Source: an uncultured Acidimicrobiaceae bacterium (GTDB taxonomy: Bacteria; Actinomycetota; Acidimicrobiia; Spongiisociales; UBA5794). Taken from it: a stretch of DNA of 6,114 nt. How positions within the stretch are numbered: position 1 is the stretch's first letter; each line of letters begins with the position of its first letter. The DNA is taken from the NCBI GenBank assembly GCA_947258635.1, contig CAMYJM010000173.1, positions 1 through 6,114 on the forward strand. The letters run 5' to 3'. Both the position numbers and the translations under genes were made by a program. A model generated the notes under the pieces. The model made no database searches. It saw only the letters and a list, made by a program, of their open reading frames with translations, and was not told the origin of the DNA. Of the stretch, positions 1-5,441 are shown in pieces.

Positions 1-402
1 TGTCTCTAGGAAGCTCAGACGGGTCCGGGCGGCCGCAGTGTCTCCGGCCCAAGCGGCCAGTGTTTCTTGGCTGACAGCGGTGACGCCGAGGTAGAGCGCC
101 GCTCCCATGAGCCCCGGCATTTCGACCGGAGGGCTGGCGCGCACCGCCACCAAACGGGGTCGCGTCGGGTCGAGCAATCGAGCGGCGCCATCGATCCGCT
201 CCATTCCTTCGACCACTTGTTCCCACATTCCTTCGGGGAACTCGCCGGTTTCGACAAATCGGCGGCATGCCAGATCGGAAATGGCGAATCCTGGAGGGAC
301 CGGCGCGCCGACGCTGGAGAGGGCCCGCAGCGCAGCATCCCGGGTGCCGAGTTGTCCGACCGTTTCGCCCGGCGGCCCGGCAAAATCGCTCACGTATTGC
401 AT
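1..402 (-). CDS. Pyruvate phosphate dikinase-like protein, N-terminal fragment (divergent ATP site)
   Basis: The gene reads leftwards off the window; 134 codons are visible. My translation begins MQYVSDFAGPPGETV and contains GAPVPPGFAISDLACRRF (residues 32-49), FPEGMWEQV (55-63) and VAVRASPPVEMPGLM (85-99). These match, in order and spacing, the PPDK landmarks LPVPPGFTITTEAC, LPEGLWEEV and VSVRSGARVSMPGMM in the N-terminal nucleotide-binding (ATP-grasp, PPDK_N) domain. PPDK interconverts pyruvate, ATP and phosphate with PEP, AMP and PPi in the cytoplasm. The ATP-loop consensus GGKGANL aligns here with GTRDAAL (19-25), so the conserved Lys is Arg21; the Arg of VRSGA is kept (Arg88). The start is the ATG at 400-402: no earlier ATG, GTG or TTG is in frame before the stop at 496-498, and GGAAG (408-412) sits 5 bases upstream. 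It is divergent from whiB. It may be a second, divergent dikinase or a PEP/pyruvate-binding-domain protein with another role. Family assignment is strong; activity is uncertain. Confidence 0.85.
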   Translation of the reverse strand, partial: MQYVSDFAGPPGETVGQLGTRDAALRALSSVGAPVPPGFAISDLACRRFVETGEFPEGMWEQVVEGMERIDGAARLLDPTRPRLVAVRASPPVEMPGLMGAALYLGVTAVSQETLAAWAGDTAAARTRLSFLET

Positions 403-491
403 AATTTCTTCCAGCGATCTTTTTCGGCCGGAACCCTTCCCAAAGCGTCGAGTGGAGACTACTGTCGAAGTCGCGACGATCCCGGTGCTTA

Positions 492-513
492 GCAGTTATT
501 CCCAAATAGCTGC
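492..513. promoter_or_regulatory. Imperfect inverted repeat, candidate operator
   Basis: Arms GCAGTTATT (492-500) and AATAGCTGC (505-513) are complementary except at one position, separated by CCCA. The site lies between the divergent dikinase-like gene and whiB, about 90 bases from the dikinase-like start and 103 from the whiB start. It is AT-rich compared with its surroundings. The symmetry suits a dimeric DNA-binding protein or a divergent promoter element. No specific regulator motif is recognised. Confidence 0.35.
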
Positions 514-543
514 AAAGTGCCTGGTCAACGGCTTAGAGGGCGA

Positions 544-568
544 GGACGGATCGGGAATAATCCGGTCC
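544..568. promoter_or_regulatory. Imperfect inverted repeat next to the whiB promoter
   Basis: Left arm GGACGGAT (544-551) pairs with right arm ATCCGGTCC (560-568) with one bulged base, across the 8-base loop CGGGAATA. It ends 2 bases before a -35-like TTGACG. No plus-strand gene lies upstream, so it is unlikely to be a terminator. An operator or activator site for whiB is more plausible. Only the symmetry is seen; the role is inferred. Confidence 0.35.
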
Positions 569-570
569 GT

Positions 571-599
571 TTGACGTTTTCTAAGGCGAGTCTTCTAGT
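571..599 (+). promoter_or_regulatory. Candidate sigma-70-type promoter for whiB
   Basis: TTGACG (571-576, five of six bases of the -35 consensus) is followed after 17 bases by TCTAGT (594-599, four of six of the -10 consensus). Transcription would begin near 606, only about 10 bases before the whiB ATG at 616. The Shine-Dalgarno-like AGGGGG (600-605) would then be just outside the message, leaving an almost leaderless transcript, a form common in actinobacteria. If transcription begins farther upstream, AGGGGG could serve with a 10-base spacer. Confidence 0.45.
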
Positions 600-615
600 A
601 GGGGGACACACAACA

Positions 616-897
616 ATGGTACTGGCACTCAACGACCTCCTTTTTGAGCCGGAGGAGAGTTGGCGCGAAGAGGCCGCCTGCTCTGGTTCCGACAACCGCT
701 TCTTCTTTCCCCTCGGGGAAGACGACTCAGCGGTCGCGCCCGCCAAGGCCATTTGTGCCGTGTGTCCGGTTAGGGACGAATGTCTCCAATACGCGCTGGC
801 CACCAACCAGACCGAGGGTGTCTGGGGCGGATTGAGCGGCCCGGAGCGGCGCCGCCTCCGCCGGCGACTGCGTGATCGGCAGCGCAGAGCCAGCTAG
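616..897 (+). CDS. whiB: WhiB-family iron-sulfur transcriptional regulator
   Basis: This is a complete 93-residue protein starting at ATG 616. It has the four cluster-binding cysteines of the family, Cys22, Cys47, Cys50 and Cys56 (C-X24-C-X2-C-X5-C), followed by the hallmark turn EGVWGGLS (67-74) and a strongly basic tail, ERRRLRRRLRDRQRR (77-91), that can contact DNA. WhiB proteins hold an O2- and NO-sensitive [4Fe-4S] cluster and, in studied members, bind region 4 of the primary sigma factor to control cell division, stress or envelope genes. The small size, FFPLG and CPV resemble the WhiB1/WhiB2 type, but the subgroup is not certain. The track frame extends upstream to 517, but the earlier codons read as non-WhiB sequence, so 616 is preferred. 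It is followed after 51 bases by an envelope lipoprotein gene on the same strand, a possible target or operon partner. Confidence 0.95.
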   Translation: MVLALNDLLFEPEESWREEAACSGSDNRFFFPLGEDDSAVAPAKAICAVCPVRDECLQYALATNQTEGVWGGLSGPERRRLRRRLRDRQRRAS

Positions 898-948
898 CCG
901 GCGAGGGTGATCACGGAATACCGGCATCGACCGGTAGCCTGACCGGCC

Positions 949-2286
949 ATGCCCGCGCTGTTCCATCGTCCATTGCGTCTCCGTTTGATGCTCGTTTGTT
1001 GGGCCCTGGTGGTGGCGGCCTGTTCGCCGGGTAGCGAGGTGGCGGCAAGCGGTCCGGCAGCGACGGAGGCGGTAACGTCGACGACGACCTCCACCACGAC
1101 CACCACCACGACAACGACCACCACGACCACAACGATGGCCCCGCGCTTTGCTCTCGCGGGGCGCATCGTTGGCGTCGGCGGCGCCCCGTTGCGCGATGCC
1201 ACAGTGACGGTCGGCGGGCACGTTGCGGTGACCGGAGACGACGGCCAATTTGAGCTGGGCCCGATCGAGGCGGCCCCCATCGAGATCAGCCGCCCCGCGT
1301 ATGAGAGCGTCATTCTCGAATGGGACGGCACCGAGCAGCTCGTGGAGCTGACTCTGGATCCGCGTGTGAGCAAGGCAATACGCGCCGCGGCCGGGGTCGT
1401 CGGGGACGACGATCGATTCGCCGCGCTCCTCGATCTCGCCGCCACCACGGCGGTGGACGCCCTCGTTTTCGACACCAAGAAGGAGGGGGGCGGCGTTCTC
1501 TACGACACGACCGTTCGTGAAGCCCACGACATTGGCGCCGTGAACGTTCTTTATGACCCGAAGCAGCGAATCGCGCAGGCGCACGCGGCCGGGCTATACA
1601 CGATCACACGGATCGTGACCTTCGAGGACCCGATCCGAGTCGCGGAGCGGCCCGAGTACAGGCTGGCGGGAGCCTGGGTCGACATGACCAATCCAGAGAC
1701 CTGGGAGTACCCGCTGGCACTGGGCGTCGAGGCATGCCGCTTGGGTTTCGACGAGATTCAGTTCGACTACGTCCGGTTTCCGACCGGCAAGACATCCGTG
1801 CAGTCGGCGAGGTCTCGCCCGACTGAGGCCGCGGAACGTGTCGCAATCATTGCGGGGTTTCTCACCGAGGCCCGCGACCGGATCCACCCGATGGGTTGCG
1901 CCGTGGCCGCCGATGTGTTCGCGATCGTGTTCTCTGCGAACAACGATCAAGGTATCGGCCAGCGGCCCGAAGACCTGTCGGGGATCGTTGACGTGCTCAG
2001 CCCAATGATCTACCCGAGCCACTACAGCGACGGTTGGCTGGGATTCGCCGACCCGAACGACTATCCCGGAGAAGTCACCGCCGGCGCCCTCGACGACGGT
2101 ATGCCGCGGGTCGGCCGGGGGACACTGGTGCGGCCCTGGCTGCAGGCCTTTTCGTGGACGAATGCTGAGATTCTCGAAAGCATCGGCGCAGCCGAGCGGC
2201 GGGCGCTCGGATGGATGCTCTGGCACTCCGCCGGGAGATACGACGCCGGCGCCCTGCCCGGAATCGCCGAGGATTCGTCAGACTGA
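949..2286 (+). CDS. Lipoprotein with putative glycoside hydrolase-like (DUF4015-type) domain
   Basis: This 445-residue protein is probably exported and anchored to the outer face of the membrane. A basic N-terminus (RPLRLRLR) and hydrophobic stretch (13-24) lead to the lipobox VAAC with lipidated Cys25. A Thr/Ser linker follows (43-62), then a small beta-sandwich of the carboxypeptidase regulatory type (about 67-125; GRIVGVGGAPLRDATVTV, then TGDDGQFEL). The rest (about 155-440) resembles the putative glycosyl hydrolase family PF13200: VDALVFDTKKEGG (169-181), GFDEIQFDYVRFP (266-278), ADVFAIV (321-327), DVLSPMIYPSHY (348-359) and LGWMLWHSAGRYD (420-432). The acidic FDEIQFDY strand is the likely active-site region of a TIM-like barrel; substrate and activity are unknown. 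The ATG at 949 has no clear Shine-Dalgarno; ATG 988 would leave almost no positive n-region and is less likely. A polysaccharide or cell-wall role is inferred only from the family. Confidence 0.85.
   Translation: MPALFHRPLRLRLMLVCWALVVAACSPGSEVAASGPAATEAVTSTTTSTTTTTTTTTTTTTTMAPRFALAGRIVGVGGAPLRDATVTVGGHVAVTGDDGQFELGPIEAAPIEISRPAYESVILEWDGTEQLVELTLDPRVSKAIRAAAGVVGDDDRFAALLDLAATTAVDALVFDTKKEGGGVLYDTTVREAHDIGAVNVLYDPKQRIAQAHAAGLYTITRIVTFEDPIRVAERPEYRLAGAWVDMTNPETWEYPLALGVEACRLGFDEIQFDYVRFPTGKTSVQSARSRPTEAAERVAIIAGFLTEARDRIHPMGCAVAADVFAIVFSANNDQGIGQRPEDLSGIVDVLSPMIYPSHYSDGWLGFADPNDYPGEVTAGALDDGMPRVGRGTLVRPWLQAFSWTNAEILESIGAAERRALGWMLWHSAGRYDAGALPGIAEDSSD
1075..1134 (+). repeat. ACC/ACG low-complexity tract encoding a poly-Thr linker
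   Basis: Sixty bases made almost wholly of ACC, ACG and ACA codons encode TSTTTSTT followed by an unbroken Thr run (residues 43-62). Because the units are three bases long, slippage would change linker length without breaking the frame. Thr-rich linkers after a lipidated Cys commonly hold domains away from the membrane and can be glycosylated. Confidence 0.85.
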
Positions 2287-2324
2287 CCCGCGCCCAGCCG
2301 TGGAGCCGACGGTAGGCTTCATCT

Positions 2325-3452
2325 GTGGGCAGGGACTTCACCGGCGCCGAGCCGCCGGAAATGACAGTCAAGCCGCTGCCGCCGCTACCGGAACCGGACG
2401 AGCCGGCCCGGCGCGGTCACCGCACGCTCGTGGGGGCGGTCGCCGGCCTCCTCATCGGAATGACCTTGGGCGCCTTGCTGGCACGAACGGAGGGCGCGAA
2501 GACCATCGAAACGCCGGTCGGCCGGGTTCCGCTGCTGGCTCCCGAGGAGCACACCTCCGGTCTGGCAGCTTCCGTCCCCGGCTTTGCTGAGACGCTTCTC
2601 GTCGTCTCGCCCAACGGCATGGAGGCCATGGACATGTTCTCCTGGCCCCCGACCGGGCCCTTGCAGCGGTCGGCGCTGCCGGCGAGTTGGACGGCGATAA
2701 CGCTTGCCGCGGGCCCTTTCACTGCATTTGCGGCCATCGACCCATCCGGCCACCAGGTGGCCTTGGCCGCCCCAGTCGCCAGGGAAGGATCGCTCGTGCT
2801 GCTGGCCGGCCGCCCGGCGGCGGTGGTGCCGGTCGCCACCGGCGTCACGAGCTATGTGTGGCACGACAGCGAAGAGCACTCGCTGGCCTACACGGTCGTC
2901 GAACCGGATGGCGCGTGGCTGGAGGTGATGCGCGGGTCGCCACGCCTCGTCGAGCGAGTCGCGCCGGTCGACTCGGCAGCTCGTCTCGTAGGTTGGGCAG
3001 ACTGGGGATTTGCGCTGGCAGACGGCGAGCGCCTCGCCATCATCGGGCCCGACCGAATCCGGGAGTTGGAGGGCGAGTTGCTGGCCGTGACGTCCGATCG
3101 CCTCCTCATCGAGCACAACGGCACGGTGGCTTTTGTCGATCCGGGCGACGGTTCGAGGGAAGAGGCCGGCTTCGCCGGCGGCCTCCGCCATGCGGACTTC
3201 GACCCTTCCGGCTCGCGACTCGCTCTGGTTCGCACCGACGGATTCGAGATAGTCGTGGAGGGCGCCACCGTGTTTTCGACGCTTTGGCCGTTTGTGGAGC
3301 AACTCACCTGGACGGCCGACGGCCGCTATCTGGTCTTCTCCGACCGCGTCGGAGTGCTGGTACTCGACACGGATGGCTTCGATATCACGGCACTGGGTAT
3401 TCCTCGAGCGATCGCCCTGGCGACCCGCCCGCCGGAGCTCAACTCTCCGTGA
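2325..3452 (+). CDS. Single-pass membrane protein with probable extracytoplasmic beta-propeller
   Basis: No named family is recognised in this 375-residue protein. The N-terminus is Pro/Glu-rich (KPLPPLPEPDEPARR, 16-30), then basic RRGHR, then a hydrophobic Gly-rich segment (34-53) that looks like one membrane helix. The positive residues before it predict N-inside, C-outside. The rest has repeated WD40/TolB-like strands, such as AAIDPSGHQVALAAP (136-150), ADFDPSGSRLALVR (290-303) and LTWTADGRYLVFSD (327-340), with the DPSG/DG turn before a LAL or LVF strand, suggesting a propeller of about six or seven blades. The start used is GTG 2325, with a weak GTAGG upstream; ATG 2361 (residue 13) is an equally possible start and keeps the helix. 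It lies 38 bases after the lipoprotein gene, so co-transcription is likely. A scaffold or sensor role at the envelope is a guess. Confidence 0.75.
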   Translation: MGRDFTGAEPPEMTVKPLPPLPEPDEPARRGHRTLVGAVAGLLIGMTLGALLARTEGAKTIETPVGRVPLLAPEEHTSGLAASVPGFAETLLVVSPNGMEAMDMFSWPPTGPLQRSALPASWTAITLAAGPFTAFAAIDPSGHQVALAAPVAREGSLVLLAGRPAAVVPVATGVTSYVWHDSEEHSLAYTVVEPDGAWLEVMRGSPRLVERVAPVDSAARLVGWADWGFALADGERLAIIGPDRIRELEGELLAVTSDRLLIEHNGTVAFVDPGDGSREEAGFAGGLRHADFDPSGSRLALVRTDGFEIVVEGATVFSTLWPFVEQLTWTADGRYLVFSDRVGVLVLDTDGFDITALGIPRAIALATRPPELNSP

Positions 3453-3948
3453 TCGTGATCGATTCGATGACGCAGTCTTCGAGCGGACGATCGCCCGGAG
3501 CGGTCGCCGTCGTGGCGATGGAGTCGACGGCGTCCATCGAGCCGTTCACCTTGCCGAAGATCGTGTAGCTGTGGGGGAGCCCGGCATCTGAGTGGCAGAT
3601 GAAGAACTGTGATCCGTTGGTGTTGGGGCCGGCGTTGGCCATAGCAACCGTGCCCCGGCTGTAGTCGCCGGGACCGTCGATCTCGTCCCGGAACTGGTAT
3701 CCGGGGCCACCGGTTCCGGTGCCGGTGGGATCGCCACCCTGGACCATGAACCCCTTGATGACCCGGTGGAAGATGACCCCGTCGTAGAAGCCGTCCCGAG
3801 CCAGGGTGACGAAGTTGTTGACGGTAATAGGCGATCGGGCCGGATCGAGATCGATTTCGATCGCCCCATGGTTGGTCTGGATGCTGGCGGTGTAGCTCTT
3901 GTCGAGGTCGAGGGCAAAGGCGGGCGGCTCGGAATATGACTTACTCAA
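3439..3948 (-). CDS. Cyclophilin-type peptidyl-prolyl cis-trans isomerase
   Basis: This complete 169-residue single-domain cyclophilin catalyses cis-trans isomerisation of Xaa-Pro bonds during protein folding. Visible core motifs are VIFHRVIKGFMVQGGDP (58-74), with catalytic Arg62 and pocket residues Phe67, Met68 and Gln70, then GTGTGGPGY (76-84) and MANAGPNTNGSQFFI (103-117). The region that holds Trp121 and His126 in human cyclophilin A reads GLPHSYTIFG (123-132) here; the Trp is missing and the His is Tyr, as in many small bacterial cyclophilins, which usually means weak cyclosporin binding. There is no signal peptide, so it should be cytoplasmic. It starts at TTG 3948, supported by GAGGAG 5 bases upstream. 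It lies 76 bases downstream of the helicase gene on the same strand and overlaps the convergent membrane-protein gene by 14 bases. Confidence 0.95.
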   Translation of the reverse strand: MSKSYSEPPAFALDLDKSYTASIQTNHGAIEIDLDPARSPITVNNFVTLARDGFYDGVIFHRVIKGFMVQGGDPTGTGTGGPGYQFRDEIDGPGDYSRGTVAMANAGPNTNGSQFFICHSDAGLPHSYTIFGKVNGSMDAVDSIATTATAPGDRPLEDCVIESITITES

Positions 3949-3953
3949 CGGAA

Positions 3954-3959
3954 CTCCTC
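3954..3959 (-). promoter_or_regulatory. Ribosome binding site fixing the TTG start of the cyclophilin
   Basis: GAGGAG on the minus strand, 5 bases before TTG 3946-3948. No ATG lies near that would give a full cyclophilin fold with comparable spacing, so this site decides the start. Confidence 0.75.
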
Positions 3960-3985
3960 GGAAGGTCGGGTAGGCGGGATACTAC

Positions 3986-4007
3986 GCCACGCGGCGGCCA
4001 ACGTGGC
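3986..4007 (-). terminator. Weak hairpin between helicase and cyclophilin genes
   Basis: GCCACG (3986-3991) and CGTGGC (4002-4007) can pair across a 10-base loop. It lies 18 bases after the helicase stop and 38 before the cyclophilin start. No T-run follows on the minus strand, so it is not a canonical intrinsic terminator. It could attenuate or mark the 3' end of the helicase message, or be chance in GC-rich DNA. Confidence 0.25.
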
Positions 4008-4024
4008 ACGAGGTCGGCGGGCCG

Positions 4025-5260
4025 CTAGAGGCGGCGGCGGCGGCGCCCTCCCGAAAGACGGCGCTGGGTGGTGGCGGTGAACGGCGCGTCGGCGGGGTCG
4101 GGAATGAAGGATGCCAGGTCGCGCAGCCGCTCGTCATTGGAGAACACTTTCACGACCGGTTCATTGAGATCGGCCTGCTTCTGGATGCGGAGCACTTCGT
4201 TGAGCTGGTCCCACTCGACCAGGGTGACGACGAGACCTGACTCGCCGGCGCGGGCCGTGCGCCCCGAGCGGTGCAGGTAGGTCTTGGGGTCATCCGGGGG
4301 ATCGAAGTGGATCACCGTGTCGACGTTGTCGATGTCGAGGCCGCGGGCGGCGACGTTGGTGGCGACCAGGACCGGTGCGGTCCCATCGGCGAAGGCGTCG
4401 AGCGCTCGCTGGCGCTTCGACTGGTGCAGGTCGCCGTGGATCGCACGAGCAGGGACGCCCTCGTTGCGCAGTTCCCGGGCGGCCCGGTCGCAGCCATGCT
4501 TCGTGCGGGTGAATATCAGCGTTCGGTCGGCGGAGTTGGCGATCGCCGCAGCCACCCGCACCTTGTCCATGTAGTGGACCTGGAGGAACCGGTGGTCCGA
4601 CGTGTCGACGGTTTGGGTGTCGGTCTCAACATGGTGCTCGACCGGATCCGTCATGTACTTGCGGATCAGCGTGCCGACCTGGCCGTCGAGAGTGGCCGAG
4701 TACAACATCGTCTGATGGTCCTGCGGTACCTCGCGCATGATCCGGCGCACCTGCGGCAGGAATCCCATGTCGGCCATCTGGTCGGCCTCATCGATCACGA
4801 CCATCTCGATGTCGTCGAGAAACGCTTCGCGGCGCTCGATCAGGTCGATGAGGCGACCCGGCGTGGCAATCACGATCTCGACGCCCTTGCGTAGCTTGTC
4901 GATCTGGCGCTGCATGGACACGCCGCCATAGACCGCCACGGTGGAGATGTGACGCTTCTTGATCAGCGGCTTGAGGACCTCCGTAACCTGATTGGCCAGC
5001 TCACGAGTCGGAACGAGGATCAAGCCGCCGGGGCGCTGGGGACGCGCTTTGCCGAGCCGCTGGATCATTGGAAGGCCAAAAGCCAAGGTCTTGCCGGATC
5101 CCGTCTGCGCCCGGCCCGTGACATCCGAGCCGGCCAGACCGTCGGGAATCGCCAGAACCTGGATGCGGAACGGGGCGACTATGCCATCTTTCGCCAGGAT
5201 GTCGATGAGGTCTTGATCGACCCCAAGGTCGAGGAAGTTGGGTTCAGCTGAGGTTTCCAG
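4025..5260 (-). CDS. DEAD-box ATP-dependent RNA helicase
   Basis: About 411 residues when read from CTG 5258-5260. The two-RecA-domain core is complete: Q motif region NFLDLG and APFRIQ (8-13, 29-34), Walker A AQTGSGKT (51-58), PTRELA (84-89), TPGR (133-136), DEAD in VIDEAD (155-160), SAT (188-190), LIFTRTK (248-254), ATNVAARGLDI (300-310) and HRSGRTARAG (330-339). It ends in a basic tail GGRRRRRL, typical of RhlE/CsdA-like bacterial helicases. Such proteins unwind short RNA duplexes using ATP in ribosome assembly, RNA decay or cold adaptation. No ATG, GTG or TTG is in frame between the stop at 5273-5275 and Walker A. The next usable start, TTG 5084-5086, would lose the Q motif and Walker A. 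CTG is chosen because GAAGAAG lies 7 bases before it; ATT 5261-5263 or a sequence error are alternatives. The protein is certain; the start is not. Confidence 0.9.
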   Translation of the reverse strand: METSAEPNFLDLGVDQDLIDILAKDGIVAPFRIQVLAIPDGLAGSDVTGRAQTGSGKTLAFGLPMIQRLGKARPQRPGGLILVPTRELANQVTEVLKPLIKKRHISTVAVYGGVSMQRQIDKLRKGVEIVIATPGRLIDLIERREAFLDDIEMVVIDEADQMADMGFLPQVRRIMREVPQDHQTMLYSATLDGQVGTLIRKYMTDPVEHHVETDTQTVDTSDHRFLQVHYMDKVRVAAAIANSADRTLIFTRTKHGCDRAARELRNEGVPARAIHGDLHQSKRQRALDAFADGTAPVLVATNVAARGLDIDNVDTVIHFDPPDDPKTYLHRSGRTARAGESGLVVTLVEWDQLNEVLRIQKQADLNEPVVKVFSNDERLRDLASFIPDPADAPFTATTQRRLSGGRRRRRL

Positions 5261-5267
5261 AATGCAT

Positions 5268-5274
5268 CTTCTTC
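5268..5274 (-). promoter_or_regulatory. Shine-Dalgarno-like site before the helicase
   Basis: GAAGAAG on the minus strand lies 7 bases before the in-frame CTG at 5258-5260, 4 before in-frame ATT at 5261-5263, and directly abuts an out-of-frame ATG (5265-5267) that opens a 7-codon reading frame, MHSGNLS, ending at 5244. Its position argues that translation begins here, although no standard start codon is in the helicase frame. Confidence 0.4.
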
Positions 5275-5367
5275 AGGTCGGAGGTCGCGTCCGGCGGCTC
5301 GGCGAAGTCACGTCGGCCATGCCGGAGGGGCTGCGCGGCGCCACCAACGATAGCCGGGATCGCGGAG

Positions 5368-5400
5368 TCTGCGGTCGCGAAGGTGCTGCGGACCGCAAGA
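5368..5400. promoter_or_regulatory. Inverted repeat in the helicase/lipoprotein divergent region
   Basis: TCTGCGGTC (5368-5376) pairs with GACCGCAAGA (5391-5400) with one bulged A, around a 14-base loop. It lies 41 bases before the lipoprotein ATG and about 107 before the helicase start. It could be an operator or a leader hairpin. I see no convincing -35/-10 pair nearby for either gene. Confidence 0.3.
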
Positions 5401-5441
5401 CCAGTGGAACTAACGTCCCCGGCGTGCCGTCATAAGGAGTA

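Noticed and set aside
67..574. Plus-strand open frames of 141 and 155 codons across the left edge
   Set aside because: They lie opposite the dikinase-like gene, whose minus-strand frame has clear family motifs, and continue into the intergenic region without recognisable protein features.
898..948. CCGG-rich repeats between whiB and the lipoprotein, considered as a terminator
   Set aside because: Several short ACCGG copies occur, but there is no stable stem followed by a T-run.
727..1584. A 285-codon minus-strand frame across whiB and the first lipoprotein
   Set aside because: It is antisense to two well-supported genes, is Arg/Gly/His-rich as expected from GC-rich shadow frames, and has no recognisable motif.
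2385..3302. A 305-codon minus-strand frame opposite the propeller gene
   Set aside because: It is a long antisense frame in GC-rich DNA with Arg-rich composition; the plus-strand product has a membrane helix and repeated strand patterns.
4271..4894. A 207-codon plus-strand frame inside the helicase
   Set aside because: It is exactly antisense to conserved helicase motifs; its Val/Asp/His-rich composition follows from that.
5319..5435. A 38-codon plus-strand frame ending just before the right-hand lipoprotein
   Set aside because: There is no convincing ribosome site, family match or coding signature; it is probably chance.
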